From the NCBI GenBank assembly GCA_963662175.1, contig OY759215.1:44037213-44101212 (forward strand): 64,000 bases of DNA. The letters run 5' to 3'. The notes beneath the pieces are model-generated. The model worked only from the letters and a program-made list of their open reading frames with translations, was not told the origin of the DNA and did not search any database. A program made the translations under genes and the position numbers. Shown piece by piece: positions 24,130 to 35,300 of this stretch. Source of the stretch: Aradus depressus (taxonomy: Eukaryota > Arthropoda > Insecta > Hemiptera > Aradidae). The stretch's first letter is position 1. Every line of letters begins with the position of its first letter.

Positions 24130-25400
24130 ATGAAATTTCGTATCGGTATATTCATTATTGTAGGAATATTGAGGGTTTTTGAGTTGAGGCCGCTACTCTG
24201 AACCTCCCGCCACCCTCCTGTTGAAGGCCGGTAGGGTCGTCGAAAATTTCATGTCGAGTTATCACACTTTTTTTTGACAACCTCTGCTATAGTATACATG
24301 AGAGATTATGTAATCGACCAAAAATTCGATTTTAGTTTTCACCTAAAATTCATGTTTCCCGACCACTTTAATCCAAAAATGAAAAAAAAAATTATGTCTG
24401 TCTGCAGACACGTTAGCTCTCGATTGAATGAACACATCAACATCTATTGATTTTAGCTATATCGGTCAAAGGGAAAATAAAAGAGGATTTAGGGAGAGAG
24501 CCTAACTAAAAATCCTAATAACTGCCGATGTAATGAATATATTAACATAAAATTTCATACAATGATACAAAACTCCGTAAAAACGACCAGCAATTTTCAT
24601 CCGAATAGGACAAAGGAGAGAAGGGGGACATATGGGAGGTTCATCTCAGAAGCTTCAGAACTGCCAGTGAAATAGAATGTATGTATACGAAATTTTATAT
24701 TAGAATGGATAAGACAGTGAGCAATAAATCAATTGATTCTCAGCAGTGACGGATTAACCTATAAGCAAACTAAGCAATTGTTTAGGGCATGACGTCACGG
24801 GGGCACCAAGCCCGCAACGCTATTTTTGAAATAGTTATTTATTTAAATAGTTAATTAGTTCTCAATTTTTATTTTTATTTTTTCATAAATCAGCTATAAT
24901 TTTTAATTATAAATGGAACTAGTATGTTAAATATAAAAACATTTATAGGTCGCATAATTGTTTTCATACCTTCCCGTAAACTTCGGATGGAAGACTAAAT
25001 ATCAAATCCTGATTATGATACTTAAGGAAGAAGAAGTATCTGACGAAGAAGTGCACGTATATGATGAACGAAAGGCGTATTTGGACGAAAGAGAAATTTA
25101 GTGTTTTAATAAATTAATTTTGAAAAAATTGCCTTTTCCTTATTTTCTCGCTTAGTTAATTTTGTATTAGTTTTTTTTCAATCGAGCCTTAGTATTGAAC
25201 TTGCCAACATGAGTAAGACATTAATCATATCAATAGTGAGGCACCATAAGCTTAGAATGCTTAGGGCATCGAATAGACTTAATCAGGCACTGATTCTCAG
25301 CCAAATTGGCCGAAGGGTTTTGAGGCAAGGTGATAACTTAAATCATTAATAGTTCTAGTCAGGGGAAGTATATTTCCGGTGATTCATCAAAAACGTTAAC
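24130..25400 (+). repeat. Family A repeat copies, split by a TIR element
   Basis: About 24130-24290 reads as a minus-strand fragment and 24290-24744 plus 25292-25400 as a plus-strand copy ending GGGGAAGTATATTTCCGGTG. The plus copy is interrupted by the insertion at 24745-25291. Confidence 0.55.
24745..25291. mobile_element. TIR DNA element, ~547 bp, 10-bp TSD
   Basis: The 10-mer GATTCTCAGC stands at 24735-24744 and again at 25292-25301. The element starts AGTGACGGATTAACCTAT and ends with the rough inverse AATAGACTTAATCAGGCACT. A ~10-bp TSD fits Mutator-like elements better than hAT or Tc1, but the class is uncertain. A short open stretch (KEEEVSDEEVHVYDER, near 25030) may be a coding relic. 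Confidence 0.7.
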
Positions 25401-25447
25401 ATGTTTCTATTTGGGCCCTAAATAGAAACACGTTAACGTTTTTGATG
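25385..25447. repeat. Near-perfect 28-bp palindrome
   Basis: Arms 25385-25412 and 25420-25447 differ at one position; the spacer GGGCCCT is itself mostly palindromic. It sits where a plus-strand and a minus-strand family A copy meet head to head. Confidence 0.85.
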
Positions 25448-25560
25448 ATTCCCCTAAATTTTAGGGGATCGGAAAACATGAAATCCCAGTGAAAACTCAA
25501 CAATCGATTTCTGATCGATTGCATGAAAACATTTCTTCAAAGTTTGTTTACCCCATCTCT
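25448..25560 (-). repeat. Family A repeat, minus fragment
   Basis: GGGGATCGGAAAACATGAAA and GAAAACTCAACAATCGAT are the reverse of the family A leader. Confidence 0.5.
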
Positions 25561-25916
25561 GACAAAAAAATAATCACCCCATAAAAATGTGAAAAAAGAT
25601 TCAATATTATGAGCTATTGACAACCAAAATTGTCGTTCCTAATTTTTGCATATTTTTAAATATATAACTTCAGTATATTATTGGCCAGGTGATGATTAGA
25701 ATTTGAATGAAATAGATTCAGGATTGCCAATCAGTGACGCATAACATTTAATATTCTTCTACAGTAGTTATTGTTAGATAAACGTTAGTTTATTGTTGCA
25801 TTATAAATTTTATAATATTAGAATATACATTAGTTTTTAAATTTTTTTTTTTGCGGGGGGGCTCCGTTGGTCCTTCTTTCATACCGCCTCTTGTGTTCAA
25901 CTTATACAAAGAGGCT

Positions 25917-26570
25917 TATGCCCCCTCTACACTATGGGCCAAGGTAGGCCAATGCATTGGTCACCAATATTGGCGTAATGGCGGAGCTGGCCTGGACCTT
26001 GACTCTACATACTGGGCCAGCCATTGGCCCAGTATCATGGCCAAACCTTGGACTAGCACTCAGTTGCTTGAACCCTATTTCCGTGATGGATATCGAGAAA
26101 ATCGCTGCTGCAGCTTTGTGTTTAGGTACGGCATTATATTATAATTGTTACTTACATATTATTGACAAAAACATGGTTGAAAAGAAAGAGGGTTTTTCGG
26201 ATTCCAAACTGGAGGTTCATTTTGGTACATTTCTAAAAATTTAAAACTCCTCATTTGTCCATGATGACATTTTGTATTTGTAGTTTATAATAATAAAATA
26301 AAATATTATAGTATTTAACAGGATAAAAGGAATATACAAAACACTACTGACAAGAAACAAACAACCAATGTTGGACAAGTGTGTGGATGCGTCACTTGGC
26401 TCAAGCATGTTGGCCTGCTTTGATGTGTGTTGAAAAACCGCTCCGAACGCCAACGTTCACCAACACAAGCCAACACCCTGGCCCAACATGACCAACACAA
26501 GCCAACCCCTCTCTACACAGTGGCCCAGCAGGTTTGGGCCACTGCCTGGCCCATAGTGTAGAGGGCCTAT
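25917..26570. mobile_element. TIR element, ~650 bp, Harbinger-like by TSD
   Basis: Left end CCCCTCTACACTATGGGCCA and right end TGGCCCATAGTGTAGAGGGC are near-perfect inverses. TTA flanks both sides, as in PIF/Harbinger elements. The interior has a small palindrome (ACTGGGCCAGCC...) and repeated CCAACACAAGCCAAC units near 26460-26510. Confidence 0.6.
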
Positions 26571-26649
26571 TAGACTATATACCATATTGAAGTAAGACCT
26601 TATTTCTAAATATTCATATTTAATTTCAATGTTATAGGTACATATTTTT

Positions 26650-26760
26650 AAGTACTTTGACTTTTTTTTTGTTTTTGGATTCAGGGCGCCGGAAAACATA
26701 AAATTATAGTGGAAACTCAACATCGATTTTCTACAAATTAAGTACCTACCTTCTCCTATA
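26650..26760 (-). repeat. Family A repeat, minus fragment
   Basis: GGCGCCGGAAAACATAAA and TGGAAACTCAACATCGAT correspond to the family A leader on the minus strand. Confidence 0.45.
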
Positions 26761-27074
26761 CTACTTGTAGCTTATAATAATATTAAATATTGTTATAAAT
26801 TATTTAAAAAATAAATATAAGTATTGTGTTACCGTGTTGGGAGTGTGGAGGACATTGGAGCCGACCTGACATTCACAATTAACCCTAATTACCCGATGCC
26901 AAGTGAGTGACTGGCAGGGGACGAGGTGCCAAGTGGAGGGGAAGGACGGGTCCCCACTTGGCAGACAGTGACAGGGGGAGGGCAACGTACCCGGTTCTCC
27001 AGATCAACGGTACCTCCAAAATTCAAAACTTTTCCATTTTTCAGTTTTTAGTTTTGAAAAAAAATAAAAAAGTA

Positions 27075-27310
27075 GTGAATTGTCGGGTATGTACTTCCCC
27101 AGAACGAATGAATTACGTTATTTCTCTGTTTCCAATGCCGAAAGCTTCAAACGATTGTTTGGACTAAAACTCAATATTTGACTTACATTGAGGTTTCTGA
27201 ATCTTGGTGTAGACACATACATTACATCGGCAGTTATTGAGATTTTTGAGTTGAGCAACCCTCCCCTACCGCTGATATCGCTGAAAATTAAGGAAAAAAG
27301 GGGGGGAAAT
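27075..27310 (-). repeat. Family A repeat, minus, partial
   Basis: Contains GTACTTCCCCAGAACGAAT, CATTACATCGGCAGTTATTG and GAGTTGAG. It is the first of two minus copies lying one after the other. Confidence 0.55.
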
Positions 27311-27424
27311 CTACATTCGCTAAGCACATCGATATGGGTCACATATCATCAAAGCAACGGGAATAAAGCACCTCCATCTTTGTGAAAAAGGTAAACAGGT
27401 TGATTTTCTGGAACAGCTGGACAT

Positions 27425-27960
27425 TAATAGAACTATAAAAAAGTCGTTGATGAATCACCAGCAATTTACTTCCCCAGAACGAATTAATTATCTTTTCACG
27501 TTATGTCCTCGTTGGGTTTTGACTTTAAATATGAAATTTCATGTAAAAATATCATTCATTACATCGGCAGTTGAGTTGAGACCCCCCAGATCCCCCCTTC
27601 CCTATCTCTCTTGGAAGTGTGTGTCAGGTGATGGCACAGCTGAACATTGATCGTACATTCAATTTAAAAACTAACCTTCCCTATCTGCCAATTCCGTTGA
27701 AAATTAATAAGCTTCGTATTTATGGGATTTTGAATTCGCATATAAAATTTAGTGAGAATTCATTCGGCAGTTATTAGAGTTTTTGAGTTAAGCCTCTCCT
27801 CTACCCCCCCTCCCCCCCCCCCCACCCCTTTGGCTGATTTGTTTGAACATCGACAGATGTTGTCCTTACGGAGTTTTGGGCATTCGTGTCTACACATTTA
27901 TTCTATCGGCAGTTTTTCAAGTTTTTATGTTAAGCCTCCCCCTTCTTTCCTTTGTTTGAT
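27425..27960 (-). repeat. Family A repeat, minus, long copy
   Basis: Starts GTCGTTGATGAATCACCAGC and includes at least two internal units (ATCGGCAGTTGAGTTGAG; GTCCTTACGGAGTTTTGGG). A C-rich tract lies within it near 27804-27827. Confidence 0.6.
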
Positions 27961-28368
27961 TTGGTTGAAAAACAATAGCTGGGGAAGTGAAAAAGGGAGT
28001 TGTTTGAACGACCAAAGTCACTTCATATTCATTCTTACCTCAGGTAATGCCACTAAATTAATATAATAGATTGTGCGATTTTACGCATTTCAATATTATG
28101 TAATACAGTCCTCATTTCTCATAAATAATATGTATTCCACTTTAAACTTTTATTTTTATAAATATATATATAATATTTTCTCAATTGTTGTATTCAATTG
28201 TTGAAAATTATATTTCTCCATTTTATTATTCGTAAATGCTATGTTAAGGTAGGACTACCCAGGGTTTCCCCAAGGGGTCAGGTTGTCACAGTCAGGTAAT
28301 CTCAGGTAACATGAGAATTGTTTAAATATGACAACAAAGCAAAGTTAAGTGTCACTTTTGAACTTTCT

Positions 28369-28445
28369 GCTGATGATGACGTAAGCTGAAACCTATTATG
28401 TATATATTTTTGTGGTATTAAAAGTTAAATAAGTTCTTTGTATTT
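28369..28445 (+). repeat. Penelope-like end fragment (tentative)
   Basis: GCTGATGATGACGTAAGCTGAAACC resembles the CTGATGA...GAAAC pattern found at ends of Penelope-like elements. The following AAAGTTAAATAAGTTCTTTG recurs in the Ly6 3' flank near 45790. Confidence 0.35.
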
Positions 28446-29200
28446 ATTTATTGGCTTAGTGCCTATATCCTGTAGTGTAGAGCATCGCGCTGCCCTTAAT
28501 CTTAGCGGTACGGGTAGAGATTCTGACCTGGTGGCCTGCGTGAGTATGTACCCAACAATGGGTACAGAATTGGCTTTCCTGGGACTTTTTTATTTATTTT
28601 TCTATTTTGAAGGGTCGCAAAAACACACTTTAATTAATTAATTCTACAAGTGTACCTACTCGTATTTTTGTTGAAAATAATAAAATATATTATTATTGTT
28701 TTTCTCAAATGCATGCTATGTTTATTTTTACCTAGACTTAACCAAACAAAAGCAGGTAGGTATATCCCAATCATGAGCAAAGTAAAAAAAAAAAAAAATA
28801 ATACAACCTTAATATCTAATTGAACACGTTAACAAAGAGCTATAAAATATTTTGAAACGGGGTATTCTACAATTAAAAAAAAAAAAAATTGATTTTTTAC
28901 TGTTTATCAGTTATTAGTTGTTCACAATTTCGAAGCTTAACATCCATATGAAAGAGCTGCTTCTGCATAGACATTCCTCACATGTCAAGCGTTATGATAC
29001 ATAAGCTTTTATACAATTATAATGGAACCATTATTGATGTAAGTCGGCTTAAATCTTTGTAACCCACTTTTGCAAATTTTGCCGAAAACATTTATTACTA
29101 CGCCCTTGCAAGTTACAAACGGCAACACTGATTGGAGACGTTAAAGTCGCCACATTAGTTGGACAGAGTAACCACTAGATCTCGCCTTGAGTCAGCCCCT
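28446..29200. other. Intergenic upstream of Ly6 gene
   Basis: No exon seen. The last 150 bp become GC-richer (CTCCCACAGTCAGTTCCCGC), as expected near a promoter. Confidence 0.45.
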
Positions 29201-29220
29201 CCCACAGTCAGTTCCCGCTC
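29201..29220 (+). promoter_or_regulatory. Candidate initiator of the Ly6 gene
   Basis: CCCACAGTCAGTTCCCGCTC contains TCAGTTC, a good match to the arthropod initiator TCAKTY. It is about 95 bp before the start codon in a GC-rich, TATA-less stretch. Inference from sequence only. Confidence 0.4.
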
Positions 29221-29304
29221 CCTCATGGGTTCGTTTCGTCTCCATTTGTGTTCGTTGTAACATTCTCTTTTTAGTTGTACTTTGGCACATTCCACATTGT
29301 CTTC

Positions 29305-29368
29305 ATGATGGATACAAAATGTAGGAACTTTGCTGTTCTTATCATGTTTGGACTAGCTTTCAAAACAG
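29305..29368 (+). CDS. Ly6 gene exon 1 (signal peptide)
   Basis: MMDTKCRNFAVLIMFGLAFK, hydrophobic leader; tandem ATGs at 29305 and 29308. Donor GTAAAA after the first base of a codon (phase 1). Confidence 0.75.
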
Positions 29369-32300
29369 GTAAAATTATTCAATATCATTTCTTTCTATAA
29401 TCAACAATGACGTGTGCAACCTAGCAACGTTTTTATCAACAGAAACCTCTCCTATTATACAACAACAAACATTTATTATCTTATACATTTTTAAAGTATT
29501 TTTTCAGTAATTGTTTTTAATTCATATTCTATATAGACTGAGACATTCTCATTATTTTGTCTCTTACCTGTTTATTCATTCGATTATGTATGTGTTTTAA
29601 AAATTATTCACATTAGTTCTGCATTCCTGTTGTGGAAAAAAATAGTGTACCTTCCTAGTAATTATTATATTCAAGTGGATATTTTAATTTGCACCGGAAG
29701 TAAACATTTTCGCAGTTCTGTCATCATGTCTTTTGTTAGTAAGGTTTATTCTCTGAGAGCGTTTAGTATTCAGGGAGTGCTACAGTTACTGAGTCACTTC
29801 ATGTCAACCAATGTTTGTAACTTAACATTTCAGGATTTTATGATTTTCCATGCTTATTGCACTTATAAATACAAACAATTTTTTGAGTTAATATAGCGTA
29901 TTATAATATAATAATATTATTATCAGCCCTAATGTCTGAAAAAAAAAAAAAAGGATAAAATCATAGGACTTATATGTGATGTGACCATAACAGGACTTTC
30001 TTAAACCGACTACTTCATTTCTTTAGAGTTTATTCTATTCTCGTTTTCCAATTAGAGCGCTCACAAAATTTCAATCTCATATGCACAAACAGACAGACTA
30101 AATGGCCAAAACATATTGAAGGGACCTTGAAATGTGAAAATCTCTCCTTATATTATATGTATAAGAAAGTTGAAAATTTGTACTTTTGTATTCTCATTAG
30201 TTAGTTATTATGACTCATGCCCGGACTTTAACTACAAGGTCATATCGCCTACTACCAGAGCGCTCTTTCGTCACTCTGGTGGACATGACTCTACAATGAG
30301 AGACCTAAATTTTGCCTACCCTAACTTTTATTTTGGTCTTTAACGAGTACCTGACATCGTATAGGATCGGGGTATCTACTGGTTTATTGAATAGGTAGAG
30401 AGTCATATTTTATAAAAATCGGAGATGTCCTATTTTGGAAGTATGTTTTTTCTATTAAAACTTCCCCTAACTAAATCTGGATAGGGAATTTTTAGGATAA
30501 CCGTGAGTCTCAAAAACAAACAAAACCTCCCGGCAAGTTATTTATTCGATTAGAAATTTAATGTTGAGTTTTCGCCTGCATTTCCGACCCTTTGTTTCCA
30601 CGGATAAATGAAAACCACGGTTAATCGGGAAACTTTTTGTTTAACGAATTACATAAGTGTGTCCATTGTCATGTTACAACGTTATCAGGGCTTAAAATAT
30701 GAAGTAATCTTTCTTTGTTTTTTGAGATTTGAAATGATTTTTCTTACTTCAGTTCTAATTTTTCTTAAATTCATGACGTAATGGAAGTCTTCTAAGTTGA
30801 GGAACGCGGACATATTGTGGAATTTGTAATAAATAAATAAAACAAGCTTATTTTTAAAAATGTTGTCTATTTCACTAAAGATATTTATAAAAATACAATT
30901 ACCGGTTTCGGCTTCACACCATCGTCAGGTCTAGTTATGAACTAATGGAAGTCAACATTTTCCTGTTCGCATAAGTTGAGGAGGACATCAACTGCTTCCA
31001 TCGCTTGACTTGTCTGAATGTTTTCTTCTTTAGCTGATCAAAACTGTCATCATTGTCACTCTCATCGACCTCTGAATCAGCCTGTTGTGAGGTAGTTGGA
31101 GTACTACTTGTGCTGCCATAACGTTAGCTGCTATGTCACTGTCACATATACGTTCGAATCCCTCTTCATTATCATATTTGTGTAGCCAATCAACAATATT
31201 GTCTTTATCAACGTTAGTGAAAAAGTATCGGCAATACCTAGCTGAGGGTCTCTGTCCCTAAGTTTCTAGGAACCTATACTTACTGCTTACACACCACGGT
31301 TAATCGCGAACACGGTTAATCGAGGTTCTAGTGTACTTCTATTGAAAGATTTATTTTTTTATTTGCTTCATTTTAAGAAAGAAATGGGTTGGATAAGAAA
31401 TAAGCGAACTTTTATACTTTTTCGTCCATTAAAAGGCAGTTTTGTCCACGAGAACTCTGATTTGGAAAAAATGTTAGAGCGCCTGCGCTTTTTATTTCAC
31501 TTTCAACCTCTGATAATTGAATTGACCACTCTGGCAGCCTACAAATTGAGATAATTGATTGCCTCACTCTCGGTGTTAAATGCATTTGAATTATATATAT
31601 GGTCTCAATCATCCTTCAGCCTCCATCCAATCAACCAAAAAACTCTACATCCTGAAAAAAAAATCGGCTCATCGTATATTCATGAAACTTGCAGGGTATT
31701 TGATGGAAGGCTCAACCAAGTCAAATCTCAAAACAGGTAAAATATGAGGTTAACGGTTGATTGGATTTTCTTGAAATTTCACATTTAACATCCTTATAAA
31801 CACGGTTCAACATAGGTCAAGTGGAATCTTCGAAATCTCGAACGGGGTGGGGTTGTGGGGTGAATGCTAGTTTTGTAACGGTTGATTGGATTTTCTTGAA
31901 ATTTCACATTTAACATCCTTATAAACACGGTTCAACATAGGTCAAGTGGAATCTTCGAAATCTCGAACGGGGTGGGGTTGTGGGGTGAATGCTAGTTTTG
32001 TAACGGTTGATTGGATTTTATTGAAATTTCACATTTAACATCCTTATAAACACGGTTCAACATAGGTCAAGTGGAATCTTCGAAATCTCGAACGGGGTGG
32101 GGTTGTGGGGTGAATGCTAGTTTTGTAACGGTTGATTGGATTTTCTTGAAATTTCACATTTAACATCCTTATAAATAAACACGGTTCAACATAGGTCAAG
32201 TGGAATCTCTAAATTTTTAACGGGGGTCACGTGGTGGCTTAACTAAAACTAAAAGTATGAGTCAATTGTAAATTGGAGTTTCAAGAAATTTTCAGGTCAT

Positions 32301-35300
32301 GTGAGATTTCAAAATCTCGAACGGGGTGGGGGTTTGTGGGGTGGGTGCTAGTTCTATAACGGTTGACCAAATTTCCATAAAATGTCACATGTTCTAACAT
32401 AACCCATGAACATCCTTATTTCTCCAGTTCAAACAAAGTTTATGTAGCCTCTCCAAACAATGGAAGGGGGGGGGGGGGGGGGGGCATGGTGGCCGAGTGG
32501 GCTAGAGCATAGGGCCTTGGTCGCATTGTCTTACCATGGTTTGCGGGTTCGAATCCCGTCCGGGAGCGAGTTTTATTTCGTAGATAGAACTCCCTCCCGG
32601 GGCCATGGATGTTGTAAATAACTAGATAACACTTTTATAAGAGACATGGCTATTATGCATCGTACATTAGGCCAAAAAAAAACAATGAAAGGTGGGGATG
32701 GCAGAACAAAATGAGTGTCAGTTCAATAACAATTAATCGGATCTTCAGACAGGTTCTGGATCTACATATAAAATTTCGTGGTAATGATATATTCATTCTA
32801 TTGGTAGTTATCGTGTTCACAAATATAAGTCAGTCTTGATTTTTTTTTCTTTTAAACAACAAACGCAACGTCGAATTGACGACATAACTTTTCCCATATT
32901 TCGTATAGTAATGGAAGTTAAAAATTCATGATAGCATTGACGAACGCTATAAATAATCCTGATCTAGGATCCTGAGGGGAGGTGTTAAACTAGAGTGGAT
33001 AGCTTCAAGGCACCAACTATTTCTTAAAAAAAGTTTGTTGCAATCGATTCTATGAGTAGATTTTTCAGTTGAACCGAATATTTAAATAGGTATTCTGCAA
33101 AGAAAAAGTTTAAGAAAAAAACATTTTTGTAATGAGGATACTTAAATTTTAAAAAAAAAGTCATTTATAAAACACAATAAGAAATCTGGTTTTGTATTCC
33201 ACGATATGATAATTTTATTGTCTATCAACAATCGATGAAACTATTTGTTAAAACCTAGAAATTTAACTATTCTGATATCGCTATCTGTTATTGAATCAGT
33301 TATTATCGGAGGGTTATAGAAGTTCACTGTTATGGTTCATAGGGTCACACAAAATAGATCCACACATAATATGGCCCCTGTCGCATTTAAAGAAAACAAA
33401 TTTCCTGTGTTTCTATATTGAGTGTAAGTCGGTCTATTCTGATCGACATCGTTGAATTCTGTTGCAGGTATGGAGCTCCAACTATGGTCCATATCGGGCT
33501 CATGTCCACCAGAGTGACGAAAGAGCGCTCTGGTAGTAGGCAATATGACCTCGTAGTTAAAGTCACCTTAAAGTCAAAAATAAAAAATAATAAACTAAAA
33601 TTAACAAATATCCTTAGTCAAACAAACAAAAAAAAACATTTAAAACAATCAATTTACAATCAGATACAAGGCAACTGGGTCAAATAAACACTGGAAACAA
33701 TAATTTACATAATAATTTACTGTGTTTACTGTACATTGACACAATCCATATTTTGAGGGCGCCGGTAGCTCAGTGGTATGCGTGCTTGACTTCTGAGCTA
33801 AAGAACGTGGGTTCGTAACCCGACAGAGGCCCTTAGTTTATTTTATCTGGGAGGTAAAATAAACTTAAGCACGCCGTCTTTCGGATGGGACGTTAAGCGA
33901 TGGTCCCGAGCCTGTACGATGTCAGGTACTCGTTAAAGACCCCTACCCTAGGTGAATAAAAATTTAGGGTAGGCAAAATTTAGGACTCCCACAGTAGAGT
34001 CGGGCTCATGTCCACCAGAGTGACGAAAGCCCGGGCATGAGTCATAAAACCTAACCAAACCTAACCCACAATCCATAAAACAGCTGATTGATGTATATAT
34101 ATATATATATATTTCCAATTTACTATATATGTCAGAATTTAATTAAACTAGAACTGCCTGAAACGTCCATAATTGATTATGACTACATGATCTAAACTAG
34201 GGGTGGCCAACCCAAATGATCTTGCGGGCCGCACATAAAATTATATATCCCCATATTAGATTTGGACCCATTACAAAAAAATTTCGGCGTGAAAATTTAA
34301 AACAGAATGAATTATTATTATTCAATGAATAAAACAAACTTATTTTTTGAAATATTGTCTATTCCACTAAAGATATATATACATATAACTACCGGTTTCG
34401 GCTTTATACCATCGTCAGGTCTAGTTATGAACTTGATTATGAACAGTTCATAACTAGACCTGACGATGGTATAAAGCCGAAACCGGTAGTTATATGTATA
34501 TATATATCTTTAGTGGAATAGACAATATTTCAAAAAATAAGTTTGTTTTATTCATTTATTACAAGTTTCCACAATATGTCCGCGTTCCTCAACTTAGATA
34601 TTATTATTTATACATATAAACATATATATTATAATAATGAAATGATCGAATAATATGTAATTTATTTAATTAGTGAGATATTTTTTTACTTAGCTTTTGC
34701 AAGTCAAATTCAACGCGAGTATTTGCACATGTTTTATGCAAAAACATATTTTGTAAAATTGTGATGAACACTCGCGGGCCGTAAAATTATTGAAGGCGGG
34801 CCGCGGGTTGGCCACTCCTGATCTAAACCAATCTTTTGGTGGCCAAGCAGGTTTTTTAAATGAAGAGATGAATATATGAGTAAACTCAATAAAACGATGA
34901 ACAATGATAATGGTAAGTTTGAATATTAAGATGACAAAATGGAACTTATCCGGAACCAGATCAACAGTGAATATATGAAATGACCTAATGACAAAAGTAA
35001 ATAATTCATTCCGTAACAATATATTTTAAGATAATGTTTAATTGTTTTACAGTAGAGTCGATGCGATGAGTATAACGACCAAAGGATCTGGTGTTTGTTA
35101 ATTATGTATGAAGCTGCCTATATTAGTTGGACAATACAAAATTAATTCTTATTATATTTCTGCCCGCCTCAATCGATCATGGCCACCATTGACAAACTGA
35201 AGTTCTCTCTGTAGCAGAGAATGAACAAAGAACAACTTTTGATGAGATGTTTCAAACGGGGTCATTAGACTTGAAACAGGAACAGGGTACAGATTAGCAC

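Noticed and set aside
29630..29896. 88-codon open frame in Ly6 intron 1
   Set aside because: AT-rich chance frame, no splice signals or domain pattern.
31751..32225. CRISPR-like array
   Set aside because: Units are 125 bp head to tail without unique spacers, in an animal intron.
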